NCBI GenBank assembly: GCA_017428635.1
Contig: JAFRQK010000037.1
Coordinates: 1-64,000, forward strand
Direction of reading: 5' to 3'
DNA: 64,000 nt
Source of the DNA: Clostridia bacterium
Lineage (GTDB): Bacteria; Bacillota; Clostridia; Oscillospirales; CAG-272
Made by a program: the position numbers and the translations under genes. This document shows, piece after piece, positions 1-7,814 of the stretch. How positions within the stretch are numbered: position 1 is the stretch's first letter; each line of letters starts with the position of its first letter. The notes beneath the pieces were generated by a model. That model was not told the DNA's origin, ran no database searches, and saw only the letters and a list, made by a program, of their open reading frames with translations.

Positions 1-66
1 CTGTTAGAAAAGGGAACAAACAAATCTCGAGAAATAATCAGATGGTTAAATGAAAAAGAGGGTATT

Positions 67-972
67 ATGAAAAAAATGATTTCATTGTTCATGACCCGAT
101 TGGTGTTCTTTGGTTATGTTCTTTGTTTTGAAATTGGAAGATTTTTGCTACATGACCCATCATTTTATCCACTTAAGGGTAGCAACCTCATTATTTATGT
201 TATTGAAATTATATTGATATTGATGGGACGGGTTCTGATTCTTCTGCTTGATATTCGGATGTTTGTTGAAACAAAAGATAATCTGAAGAAGAAAACATAC
301 GTTGCTTTCGCTGTCATATCCGGAGTACTCTCTCTCTTAATGGTCGTGACGGTTTCAAATAGTATTATTGTCCGGACAGGTTTATATCGGACAGTATTTG
401 TTGGAGAGACCGGAAACTTTTGGGGAACCGAAAAACTTCTCTTTTATACCTCTCTTTTTCTACTCCTTGTTGAAAAAATCTTTTTAGTATTTTATGCGTC
501 AAAAAAAAACTGCGAAAAAAAAGAGGAAAAGAAGAGTTGTGCATCGATTACTCTGATTGTAATGGGCGCATGCAGAACGATTTTCTTTTACGTTTTTCTT
601 ATGATTCCTGTATTGATGTCGTTTTTGATTGATTCGTGGAAGTATGGTGCTGTTCATATCCTTTTGGTCGTTTTATTACGGTTGTTTGTTGCGCTTACTG
701 GGGTGATGTCGTTTTTAAGTCTCCGTCATTCAGTGCCTCAAAATAGTTGCTTGGTTTTTTCATTGATTCTTAATCTTTTAGAAACGGGGTTTGTTGTTCT
801 ATATGTTTTAACTGCTGTGCTGGGTTTCCATAAAGGTGAAGTAATTGGATTAACTATCTCTTTGGTAACAATGTCATTTTTGATTATTGAAGCTGCGGTA
901 ATTATCAGTATATCTATACGCGATTTCAAAAAAGACAAGAGGACGGTTCTGTGTCTTGACGGTTTAGATTAA
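67..972 (+). CDS. Multi-pass membrane protein of unknown function, AT-rich
   Basis: A 301-residue protein with about seven or eight hydrophobic segments separated by short basic loops such as KKNCEKKEEKKS near residue 150, so an integral membrane protein; I recognise no family. The ATG at 67 is preceded by GAGGG at good spacing. The reading frame is open upstream to base 1 (reading LLEKGTNKSREIIRWLNEKEG), so a longer protein starting outside the window cannot be excluded. Base composition is clearly AT-rich compared with everything after about 970, which suggests horizontal acquisition or a join between unrelated DNA. It runs directly into the broken ABC transporter gene that follows, with no terminator between. 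Confidence 0.6.
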   Translation: MKKMISLFMTRLVFFGYVLCFEIGRFLLHDPSFYPLKGSNLIIYVIEIILILMGRVLILLLDIRMFVETKDNLKKKTYVAFAVISGVLSLLMVVTVSNSIIVRTGLYRTVFVGETGNFWGTEKLLFYTSLFLLLVEKIFLVFYASKKNCEKKEEKKSCASITLIVMGACRTIFFYVFLMIPVLMSFLIDSWKYGAVHILLVVLLRLFVALTGVMSFLSLRHSVPQNSCLVFSLILNLLETGFVVLYVLTAVLGFHKGEVIGLTISLVTMSFLIIEAAVIISISIRDFKKDKRTVLCLDGLD

Positions 973-973
973 G

Positions 974-1165
974 GCACTGAGAGAGGCGCGAGCCGCCCCC
1001 TGTCTTTCCCGTCTGTCGACGCTCCGCAACGCCACGTTCCTCATCGTCCTTGATAAGGGAAAACTCGTCGAGTCGGGAACGCACGAGGAACTCATGAAGC
1101 AGGGCGGGATCTACCACGGCCTCGTCATGGCTCAGCGCCAGATGTCCAAGATGAAGAAAGAATAA
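974..1165 (+). pseudogene. 3' remnant of an ABC exporter ATPase
   Basis: This frame reads RLSTLRNATFLIVLDKGK, then VESGTHEEL and MKQGGIYHGLV, ending in KMKKE and a stop at 1163-1165. That is the C-terminal end of an MsbA/LmrA-type ABC exporter nucleotide-binding domain, after the Walker B region. No start codon or Walker motifs are present, and the frame meets the stop of the AT-rich gene at 972. The usual (V/I)xH before RLST, which carries the H-loop histidine, is missing: the read is CLSRLST where family members have CLxxxHRLST. So it is a 5'-deleted remnant with a possible small internal deletion. A join artefact at about 973 is the alternative. Confidence 0.75.
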
Positions 1166-1171
1166 AAAACG

Positions 1172-1191
1172 GGGGACGGTTTTCCGTCCCC
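1172..1191 (-). terminator. Rho-independent terminator of the reductase operon
   Basis: Stem GGGGACGG (1172-1179) with CCGTCCCC (1184-1191), TTTT loop. Read on the minus strand it is followed by GTTTTTTATT, so it ends the operon whose last stop codon is at 1198-1200. On the plus strand the tail is not U-rich. Confidence 0.85.
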
Positions 1192-1197
1192 TGTCTG

Positions 1198-3096
1198 CTA
1201 TTTTACGTTCTTGTTCTCTCTGTACCCCCGCCAGACGTTTTCGAAAAAGCCGTCCTCGGGCGGGATTTCCCGCACCGGACGCCACCAGACGGCGAAGTCC
1301 TCGCCGCGCATCTCGACGGTCTGGACGGAACCCCTCAGTTTTTCGTCCTCGGGGCTCATGCGGAAGATCTCTTCAAGGCCCGGGCGTACCTCTCCGTTCG
1401 GGTCCGTGTAAAGGGCGGAGCCGCGCGAGCCGCCGGACCGCGCCGCATAGTCGATCATCGCGGCGAGCACGGCGCGCTGCGTGGTCAGCACGTCGATCAG
1501 TTCGGAATACTTTGCCGTCGCGCCGGCGCCTTTGAACGACGCCGAGCGCGCTTTTCTTTCGTCCTCTTCCGCGGCGGAAAGCGCCGCTTTCATTTTATCG
1601 GGATCTCTGATCGCGCCCGCGCAGTCGCTCATCCGCCTGCGCGCCGCTTTTATCATCGCGTCGGCGCCGATCTCCGGTGCGTCTTTGTCCCTAAGGGAAG
1701 AGTACTTCTTTTCAGCCGTTTCGGCAACTGTCGAAAATTCTTCGTCGGAACACGGCTCGCCGCCTCTGACGGAAATGTATTCCGCCGCGCGCAGCGCGCC
1801 GACCTGTCCTGAGTTGAGAGCGGAACCGCCGGGCCTTCTGACGCCGTGGGTCCCCGCGCATTCGCCGATCGCGAAGAGGCCGGGAACGTTGGTGCGCCAC
1901 CTGCCGTCGACGGCGACCCCGCCGTTGTGATGCTGGACGCACAGCGCGATCCGGAGCGGTTCGCGCCTCAGATCGACGCCGCGTTTTTCGTAAAAATCGA
2001 GCGCCGGGGAGTTCATTTTTTCAAGGCGTTCCCACGGGGTCGGCAGAAAAGCGTCCGCCCCCGCGAGGTAATCCCGCGCCTCGGCGGGCAGATCGTCCGG
2101 ATCGATCTCGCCGAGACCGAACGGGTTTTTCGTATAGTCGAGATAGACTTTTCTGCCTCTCAGGACCGTCTCGCGGTAGACCGCGATATCGACGATCGAG
2201 GAGCCGTCCGAGACGCGCCCCGAGTCGAACGGCCACTGATACCCTTTGAGAAAGAGCAGACCGAGCGCCTCGCCGTGATCTTTTACGATCTCCGTCAGGA
2301 ATTCTCTTTCCTCGCCGTCTTCGTCACGCGAGAACAGGCGGGGAAGGACCTGAAAATACGTTCCCGAAACGTTCCACCGCGGTGCGACCGACGAAAGGCC
2401 GAACTGCCACTCGGTGAGATTGGAAAGCTGCGCTCCCGCGAGGATCGCGAGCGAGGTCGAGCCGGTCTGGCTCTCGGGGTAGACCGAGTCGGCGTAGATG
2501 CCCGCCGGTCCGCCCGTCGCGAGGATCACGTCAGGCGCGCGGAAAGCGATCATTTTATCCGTTTTGAGATCGAGTGCGAGAACTCCCGCCGTTTTGTTTC
2601 CCGATTTCAGTATTTCAAGGACGCGGAAGCCGTCGAAAACGTCGACGGGCAGCTCGTGCAGCCGCCGTTCGAGCGCTTCCGTCATGAAGCGGGAGGTAAG
2701 CGGCCCCGCGCTCGTCGCGCGGGCGCGCGGGTCGTGATCCGTCTTGTATCCGACGTATTCGCCGTACGCGTTGTGCGGGAACGGAACGCCGAGCGTGACG
2801 AGATCCGAAAAAGCGCGCGCCGAGAGCGCCGCCTCGGAAAGAGCGCAGTCTCCGTCGACCGCGCCCCCGGCGAAAAGATCGTCCGCCATCGCGCGCGGGC
2901 TGTCGGGCTCGGATCCCGAAAGGCTCAGTTTATAGTAGGTCTGTTTGTCGCTGCCGGTGTTCCGAGAGGTCCCGAGCGTCAGCCCTTCGGTAAGAAGGGC
3001 GGTGCGGACGCCAGCCTCCGCGAGACGGCACGCCGCGGCGAGTCCGGCGCACCCGGAGCCGACGACGAGAGCGGAATACGATCTGAATTCGCTCAT
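1198..3096 (-). CDS. FAD-dependent fumarate reductase/succinate dehydrogenase-like flavoprotein
   Basis: A 632-residue flavoprotein. The N-terminus has the dinucleotide-binding motif VVGSGCAGLAAA, residue ~85 onward reads DDLFAGG, the middle has VILATGGPAGIY, and the C-terminal part has HHNGGVAVDG then VPGLFAIGECAG and RRPGGSALNSGQ, the arrangement of the SDH/FRD/L-aspartate oxidase flavoprotein superfamily. The start is the ATG at 3096, overlapping the stop of the upstream SDR gene as TGATG; longer frames upstream are not supported. No signal peptide, so cytoplasmic. Its partners in the operon suggest a reductive pathway on an enoate or keto acid; the substrate is unknown. An L-aspartate oxidase role is unlikely because nadA and nadC are not adjacent. 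Confidence 0.8.
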   Translation of the reverse strand: MSEFRSYSALVVGSGCAGLAAACRLAEAGVRTALLTEGLTLGTSRNTGSDKQTYYKLSLSGSEPDSPRAMADDLFAGGAVDGDCALSEAALSARAFSDLVTLGVPFPHNAYGEYVGYKTDHDPRARATSAGPLTSRFMTEALERRLHELPVDVFDGFRVLEILKSGNKTAGVLALDLKTDKMIAFRAPDVILATGGPAGIYADSVYPESQTGSTSLAILAGAQLSNLTEWQFGLSSVAPRWNVSGTYFQVLPRLFSRDEDGEEREFLTEIVKDHGEALGLLFLKGYQWPFDSGRVSDGSSIVDIAVYRETVLRGRKVYLDYTKNPFGLGEIDPDDLPAEARDYLAGADAFLPTPWERLEKMNSPALDFYEKRGVDLRREPLRIALCVQHHNGGVAVDGRWRTNVPGLFAIGECAGTHGVRRPGGSALNSGQVGALRAAEYISVRGGEPCSDEEFSTVAETAEKKYSSLRDKDAPEIGADAMIKAARRRMSDCAGAIRDPDKMKAALSAAEEDERKARSASFKGAGATAKYSELIDVLTTQRAVLAAMIDYAARSGGSRGSALYTDPNGEVRPGLEEIFRMSPEDEKLRGSVQTVEMRGEDFAVWWRPVREIPPEDGFFENVWRGYRENKNVK

Positions 3097-3821
3097 CACA
3101 GCCTCCGGATATGGAATCCGCCGTCCACGTCGACCGACTGACCGGTCACGTAAGGCAAAGAGCCGTCCGCGAGCGCGAGCATCGCCGCCGCAACGTCTTC
3201 GGGCTTTCCCCAACGCGCGACGGGGAGAAGACCCTCGCCGATCAGCTTGTCGTATTTATCCTTTACCGCGCCCGTCATACCGGTCATGATGATGCCGGGA
3301 CGCACCTCGTTGACGGCGATGCCGTACTCCGCGAGCCGGTCGGCGAACAGAGCCGTTATCATCGAGACGCCCGCTTTGGAGATGCAGTATTCGCCGCGCG
3401 ACGTACTGCTCGTGTACGCGGACATCGAGGACACGTTGACGATCGCGCCTCCGCGCCCCGCTTTTATCATCTCGCCTGCGACCGCCTGCGTCAGGAAGAA
3501 GGTGCCCTTCGTATTTATCCCCATGACGAAATCGTAACTCTCTTCCGTCGTCTCGAGGATATCGCGTCTGACTTTCGGCGCGACGCCCGCAACGTTCAAG
3601 AGAACGTCGACCGAGCCGTACTTTTCAAGAGCGAGGGCGAGGAAAGCCGCGCGGTCCTCGCGAGAGGAGAGATCGCCTCTGAAATACGTGAAGTTGGCCC
3701 CGAACTCCGGCGCTTTCTCCGCCACGTCCATTCCGACGACGGCGAAACCGTTTTTCAGGAACGTCCCGGCGCACGCGCCGCCTATCCCTCCGGCGACTCC
3801 CGTGATCATTGCGGTCTTCAT
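3096..3821 (-). CDS. SDR-family NAD(P)-dependent oxidoreductase
   Basis: A 241-residue short-chain dehydrogenase/reductase. It shows the cofactor motif TGVAGGIG at the N-terminus, the structural motif NVAG, the serine motif NVSSMSAY, and the catalytic YCISK (YxxxK), and ends in YVTGQSVDVDGGF, typical of the 3-oxoacyl-ACP reductase/glucose dehydrogenase subgroup. The start ATG at 3821 overlaps the upstream stop by ATGA. A longer frame upstream of that start reads in another frame of the neighbouring gene and is rejected. It probably interconverts a hydroxyl and a ketone on the same substrate used by the two flavoproteins of the operon; this is inferred from context. Confidence 0.9.
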   Translation of the reverse strand: MKTAMITGVAGGIGGACAGTFLKNGFAVVGMDVAEKAPEFGANFTYFRGDLSSREDRAAFLALALEKYGSVDVLLNVAGVAPKVRRDILETTEESYDFVMGINTKGTFFLTQAVAGEMIKAGRGGAIVNVSSMSAYTSSTSRGEYCISKAGVSMITALFADRLAEYGIAVNEVRPGIIMTGMTGAVKDKYDKLIGEGLLPVARWGKPEDVAAAMLALADGSLPYVTGQSVDVDGGFHIRRL

Positions 3822-5116
3822 TTTGAACCCTCCCCGCAGAACTCCCGGTATATCGGGAGATATTTTTCCGCGTCTCTGACGACGCATCCGGGCGTGCCGC
3901 CCGGCTTTCTCATGATCTCCGTGCATTTGGAACAGCACAGACACAGTTTTTCTTTTTTCATTCCCCCGCCGAGGAGAATATCGGCGGCAAGGTCGGGATA
4001 CGCGATCGCCGCTCTGCCGAATCCGCACAGATCGAACGATCCGTTCGCCGCGTACGCCGCGGCGACGTTCGGCGCAGCCGCTCCGAGGAAGGAAAAACCG
4101 GACGCGACGACGGATACGGACGGAGCCGCGCGCTTGACCGTCTCCGCTCCGCGCAAAAGACGCGCGACGCCTTCGAGCGGAGACTCGGGCGGGTCGTATG
4201 CCCCCTGCGAGAACGGTCTGTTGACGTGCGGGTTGAAATACGGGTTTCCCATCGTGACGTTGATCAGCGACACGCCGCGGCGCGCGAGCTCACGCGCGAG
4301 TTTTTCGGGTTCGGCGGGGTCGAACGATCCGTCGGGCGCGACGCCGAATCCGCCCGGTATCTCCGCTCCGTCGTATACGTTCAGACGCGTCGCGACGGTG
4401 AATCCGCCGCCGCACGCCGCGCGGACGCCCGAGACCGCGCCGAGAAGAAGACGCGTTCTGTTTTCAAAGGCGCCGCCGTATTTCCCGTCGCGCTCACGCG
4501 CCGAGAGAAGTTCCGAGAGCAGATATCCGTGACAGCTTTTCACGTCGACGCCGTCGAATCCCGACCGCTCCGCGAGTTTCGCCGAGCGAACGATCGCCTC
4601 CCCTGCGCGGTCGAGATATTCGTCCGTTACGACTGTGACCGGCGCGCCGTTTTTTTCAAGAGCGGAACGACGAAACGCGACGAGCGGTTCCGGGGACCCG
4701 TCCGGTTTCGAGTACCGTCCGGAGTGCGTCGCCTGCATGATCACGAGCGGTTCGGCACGTCCTGCCTTTACCGCCGTTTCCTTTATATCCTCAACGAGGC
4801 GAGAAAAAGAGCCGATATTGTTCCCGGTCAGCATCAGTTGCCGGGGGTTCGCCCGTCCTTCGCGCAGTACCGCGACAGCCTCGAACCAGATTATCCCGGG
4901 CCCGCCGGAGGCGAAACGTTCATACCGTCTTACGGTGAGTTCGCCGGGCGATCCGTCCGGTTCTCCGTCGCATCCCTCCATCGGCTGGTAGACGATCCTC
5001 GACGGCGCAGAGGAACCCCCTGCGGCGACCGGGTCGCCGAGGATCCGGACGTCGTCGGAGAACGGAAGGCGCCCTTTCGCGCTCAAAAAATCATCTTTCG
5101 TGAAAAACGGTCTCAT
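3818..5116 (-). CDS. Old-yellow-enzyme family NADH:flavin oxidoreductase with Fe-S cysteines
   Basis: A 432-residue FMN TIM-barrel protein of the NADH:flavin oxidoreductase/2,4-dienoyl-CoA reductase family. Seen: YQPMEG near the N-terminus, QATHSGRYS, the active-site-like DVKSCHGYLLSELLS, and a barrel end with DLCGFGRAAIAYP. A cysteine cluster near the C-terminus (C392, C395, C398, C411) resembles the 4Fe-4S site of the dienoyl-CoA reductase and BaiCD/BaiH group. The protein stops just after it, so the NAD(P)/FAD domain of the two-domain reductases is absent. First gene of a three-gene operon, with its own promoter at 5150-5178. Likely reduces an activated C=C bond; the substrate is not known. 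Confidence 0.88.
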   Translation of the reverse strand: MRPFFTKDDFLSAKGRLPFSDDVRILGDPVAAGGSSAPSRIVYQPMEGCDGEPDGSPGELTVRRYERFASGGPGIIWFEAVAVLREGRANPRQLMLTGNNIGSFSRLVEDIKETAVKAGRAEPLVIMQATHSGRYSKPDGSPEPLVAFRRSALEKNGAPVTVVTDEYLDRAGEAIVRSAKLAERSGFDGVDVKSCHGYLLSELLSARERDGKYGGAFENRTRLLLGAVSGVRAACGGGFTVATRLNVYDGAEIPGGFGVAPDGSFDPAEPEKLARELARRGVSLINVTMGNPYFNPHVNRPFSQGAYDPPESPLEGVARLLRGAETVKRAAPSVSVVASGFSFLGAAAPNVAAAYAANGSFDLCGFGRAAIAYPDLAADILLGGGMKKEKLCLCCSKCTEIMRKPGGTPGCVVRDAEKYLPIYREFCGEGSK

Positions 5117-5149
5117 AAAGCATCTTCCCCGCGTTATTCTTTCAGTAAA

Positions 5150-5178
5150 ATCTTACATTTCGGGAAGGGATTTGTCAA
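5150..5178 (-). promoter_or_regulatory. Sigma-A promoter of the OYE-SDR-flavoprotein operon
   Basis: On the minus strand TTGACA (5178-5173), 17-base spacer, TAAGAT (5155-5150), 34 bases before the OYE start. Divergent from the promoter at 5225-5253. Confidence 0.75.
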
Positions 5179-5224
5179 GACCCGCGAGCGGGAGGCAAGA
5201 CGGACGCGGAGCGGAAAAAAACAC

Positions 5225-5253
5225 TTGACAAACGGAAAGGCGTGTGGTATAAA
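5225..5253 (+). promoter_or_regulatory. Sigma-A promoter of the first wall-anchored paralogue
   Basis: TTGACA (5225-5230), 17-base spacer, TATAAA (5248-5253). Near-consensus, so likely strong, with a leader of about 70 bases before the ATG at 5328. Confidence 0.85.
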
Positions 5254-5327
5254 ATAAAGTGGAAAATAGTCCGGACGGAGCACGAGGGACAACGATCCGG
5301 ACGCAAATATTTATTTTGAGGTGCAAA

Positions 5328-6389
5328 ATGAAAAAAATTATTGCCGTTGCAATCGCCGCGGTCATGACCGTCGCTCTGTTTGCGATCACGGTCGGCGCAG
5401 AGTCGCTGGCGCCGAACGGTTCCGGCTGGGATCCTTCCGTCGTCGTGAACGTCAAGAAGGCGAACCCCGCCAACGTCGTAAAAGACGGTAAAATCAACTC
5501 GAACGAGTACGAGAAGTTTGAGGTCGACCTCTCCGAGGATAACAGCCCGCTTCAGATCACTTACATTACCGGCGACGATATGCAGAGCGCATTCGACATG
5601 CTCAAGACCATGGAGTACTACTTCTCCTGGGACGAGACCCACGGTATCAACATAGCCATCAGGAACAAACCCGCCGCTATCCAGCAGCTTCTCGACGTCA
5701 AAGACGCCGAAAAGACCGAGGACGACTTCTGCCAGAACGTTGCATGGGGTATCAGCGCCAAGACCGAAAACGATACCGTTCTCTACTTTGCTCTCGGCAA
5801 GAGGACCGACAACGGTAAATACCTTGAAGGTCAGTACGGATCCGATCAGCTCGGCGTAAACCACAACTATAACCCCACCGAAGGCACGGATTATATCATC
5901 AATTATGATTACGGCACCGGCTACTGCACGATCGAGTGGTCCATACCGCTTTCAAACTTCCTGACAGGCGGCGGAGAGGGCTCCAAACTTGAGTTCACTC
6001 TCTGGGCCAACGGCGGTACGAACACCGTTCCGGATTTCTCGTCCGCATACGGCGTCGTTCTCGGCGACTTCGGATTCATGGTCAACCAGAAGTCAATGAT
6101 CAACCAGGTCACTTATCTGCTCACCGGCGAGGAACTTGCGGGTACTCCCGATCCCGTTCCCGACCCGGTCCCCGGCCCGGATCCCACTCCGGCTCCCGTC
6201 GTGAATCCCGATCCCGACAAGTACGAGATCAAGAAGGATGAGAACGGCAACGATATCGTCGTTGACAAGGAAACCGGCGAGAAAGTCGACGTTACCCCCG
6301 CCAAGACCGGCGACCCCATGATCATCATGGCTGCCGTCGCGGCAGTTTCCGCCGCGGGCGCGTTCATAGTCCGCAAGAAGAGACACTGA
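5328..6389 (+). CDS. Secreted, probably wall-anchored beta-sandwich protein (paralogue 1)
   Basis: 353 residues. Signal peptide 1-22 (MKKIIAVAIAAVMTVA, cut probably after VGA). Residues ~30-270 form one domain with KDGKINSNEYEKFEVDL, YYFSWDETHG, AIRNKP and TIEWSIPL; the pattern recalls family-9 carbohydrate-binding or DOMON-like sandwiches, but this is a weak impression. A proline/aspartate-rich linker follows, then TPAKTGDP, a hydrophobic stretch and RKKRH, the layout of a sortase sorting signal (TG motif, membrane span, basic tail), although PxxTG differs from LPxTG. ATG at 5328 has GAGGTG upstream. The next gene is a tandem copy of identical length, and a third copy begins at 63021. Ligand and function unknown. 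Confidence 0.8.
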   Translation: MKKIIAVAIAAVMTVALFAITVGAESLAPNGSGWDPSVVVNVKKANPANVVKDGKINSNEYEKFEVDLSEDNSPLQITYITGDDMQSAFDMLKTMEYYFSWDETHGINIAIRNKPAAIQQLLDVKDAEKTEDDFCQNVAWGISAKTENDTVLYFALGKRTDNGKYLEGQYGSDQLGVNHNYNPTEGTDYIINYDYGTGYCTIEWSIPLSNFLTGGGEGSKLEFTLWANGGTNTVPDFSSAYGVVLGDFGFMVNQKSMINQVTYLLTGEELAGTPDPVPDPVPGPDPTPAPVVNPDPDKYEIKKDENGNDIVVDKETGEKVDVTPAKTGDPMIIMAAVAAVSAAGAFIVRKKRH

Positions 6390-6440
6390 GTTTCACACAA
6401 CCTGATACTGACCGGACCGTCCCCTCGGCGGTCCGGTTTT
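6201..6440 (+). repeat. Direct repeat, copy 1: linker, sorting signal and terminator
   Basis: Pairs with 7391-7630 at a constant offset of 1190 bases and no indels. In the last 160 bases (6281-6440 against 7471-7630) I count eight mismatches. Similarity includes the stop codon, the 3' untranslated region and the whole terminator, so it exceeds what protein constraint requires. Confidence 0.85.
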
Positions 6441-6441
6441 T
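6411..6441 (+). terminator. Rho-independent terminator after paralogue 1
   Basis: Stem ACCGGACCG (6411-6419) with CGGTCCGGT (6429-6437), nine-base loop, then TTTTT. The -35 of the next gene begins two bases later. Confidence 0.93.
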
Positions 6442-6442
6442 C

Positions 6443-6471
6443 TTGACAAAAACGTGTTTTCGTGATATAAA
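6443..6471 (+). promoter_or_regulatory. Sigma-A promoter of paralogue 2
   Basis: TTGACA (6443-6448), 17-base spacer, TATAAA (6466-6471), with TGA just before the -10. The tandem copies therefore have separate promoters and terminators and need not be expressed together. Confidence 0.85.
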
Positions 6472-6517
6472 GGATACGTAAAAGACGCGCCGCCGCGTCG
6501 TATGGAGGACGTTTGAA

Positions 6518-7579
6518 ATGAGAAAATTTTTTGCGATCGTTCTGACTGCCGTTTTCGCGTTCACTCTGGCTGCGCTGCCGTCCGCTGCCGATTCGGTCAG
6601 GCTCGACGACACGCCCGTTACGCTCACCGTCAAGCGCGCCGACCCGGCGTACGTCGTCAAGGACGGCGTTATCAGGGAGGGCGAGTACGAGCGGTTCGAG
6701 GTCGATCTCGATCCGGACAATTCTCCGCTCAACAGATGCTTCTGGTCGACCGATGACCTCGACGACGCCGAAGAGATGCTTCCCACCATGGAATACTATT
6801 TCTCATGGGACGAGATACACGGCTTCAACTTTGCGATCAGGAACAAACCGGTCGAGCTGAAGCAGATCATCCCCGAGGGAACGGGCGATCCGCCGGAGGA
6901 CGGCTTCAACAAGAACGTTGCGTACACTTTCGTCGCCGATCTGGGGACGAAGCTCGGCAAGCTTTCCGACACGCTTATGTATTACGCCGTATGCAAGCGT
7001 ACCGACACGGGCGCTTATGAGGAAGGTCACTATAATCAGCTCGGCCTCAAAGGGAACTACAATCCTGCGGAAGGCGTCGATTACGTGATCTCGTATTCGG
7101 ACGACGGATATTCCACCATCGAGTGGTCCGTTCCGTTCGACAACTTCGTCGAAGGGGAAGCGGCCGCCGGAACGGTGTTCTATTTCTCACTCGGCGCGCA
7201 GGGCGGCCGCAGCGAGACCGCCGCGGGGGAAAGATGCTATTCCGTCGCGCTCGGCGACTGGTCGTGGCTCGTCGCGGCGAGGTCGTCAAAGAGCCACGTC
7301 ACGGCTACTCTCTCGGATGAACTTATTCCTACCCCCGGACCCTCTCCGGCCGCGGACCCGACCGCTGACGATCCGACATCCGCTCCGGTCGTGAATCCCG
7401 ATCCCGAAAAATACGAACTGCAGAAGGATGAAAACGGCAATGAAATCGTCGTCGATAAGGAGACGGGCGAGAAAGTTGACGTTACCCCCGCCGGGACCGG
7501 CGACCCCATGATCATCATGGCAGCTGTCGCGGCAGTTTCCGCTGCGGGCGCGTTCATTGTCCGCAAGAAGAGACACTGA
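6518..7579 (+). CDS. Secreted, probably wall-anchored beta-sandwich protein (paralogue 2)
   Basis: 353 residues, the same length as the preceding paralogue. Signal peptide MRKFFAIVLTAVFAFTLAA with probable cleavage near AAD (residue ~24). The central domain repeats the family landmarks: VVKDGVIREGEYERFEVDL, YYFSWDEIHGFNFAIRNKP, KRTDTG and STIEWSVPF. A Pro/Asp/Ala linker leads to TPAGTGDP, a hydrophobic stretch and RKKRH. GGAGGA eight bases before the ATG fixes the start. The ligand domain differs much more from copy 1 than the C-terminal module does, which suggests old duplication followed by homogenisation of the 3' end. Function unknown; a surface binding protein is the best guess. Confidence 0.8.
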   Translation: MRKFFAIVLTAVFAFTLAALPSAADSVRLDDTPVTLTVKRADPAYVVKDGVIREGEYERFEVDLDPDNSPLNRCFWSTDDLDDAEEMLPTMEYYFSWDEIHGFNFAIRNKPVELKQIIPEGTGDPPEDGFNKNVAYTFVADLGTKLGKLSDTLMYYAVCKRTDTGAYEEGHYNQLGLKGNYNPAEGVDYVISYSDDGYSTIEWSVPFDNFVEGEAAAGTVFYFSLGAQGGRSETAAGERCYSVALGDWSWLVAARSSKSHVTATLSDELIPTPGPSPAADPTADDPTSAPVVNPDPEKYELQKDENGNEIVVDKETGEKVDVTPAGTGDPMIIMAAVAAVSAAGAFIVRKKRH

Positions 7580-7630
7580 GTTTCACACAGCCTGATACTG
7601 ACCGGACCGTCCCCTCGGCGGTCCGGTTTT
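7391..7630 (+). repeat. Direct repeat, copy 2: linker, sorting signal and terminator
   Basis: Partner of 6201-6440. The coding part (linker and sorting signal) has a further relative at the 3' end of the window (about 63898-64000). Confidence 0.85.
7601..7630 (+). terminator. Rho-independent terminator after paralogue 2
   Basis: Stem ACCGGACCG (7601-7609) with CGGTCCGGT (7619-7627), then TTTT; identical to the one at 6411. Confidence 0.92.
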
Positions 7631-7715
7631 ATGTTGAGAGCCGTTTTGTAACATCTGCACAAAAAGCGCGTCAGTTTTTTGACGCCGGACCGCGCCGTTT
7701 CGTTGTTTTCCCATA

Positions 7716-7744
7716 TTGAAAAAAAATAATGATTAGTATATAAT
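7716..7744 (+). promoter_or_regulatory. Sigma-A promoter of the EF-G-like gene
   Basis: TTGAAA (7716-7721), 17-base spacer, TATAAT (7739-7744), in an AT-rich stretch; leader of about 65 bases ending in AAGGAG before the ATG at 7815. Confidence 0.8.
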
Positions 7745-7814
7745 TATAAGGAGGCCGTCTCGGCACAGAGGCGTTCTTTGCGAAAAATTAAAGTTTACAT
7801 ACAAGGAGTTACAA

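Noticed and set aside
1..972. Insertion sequence or phage end at the AT-rich region
   Set aside because: No transposase, integrase, or inverted repeats seen; only a membrane-protein gene and a composition change.
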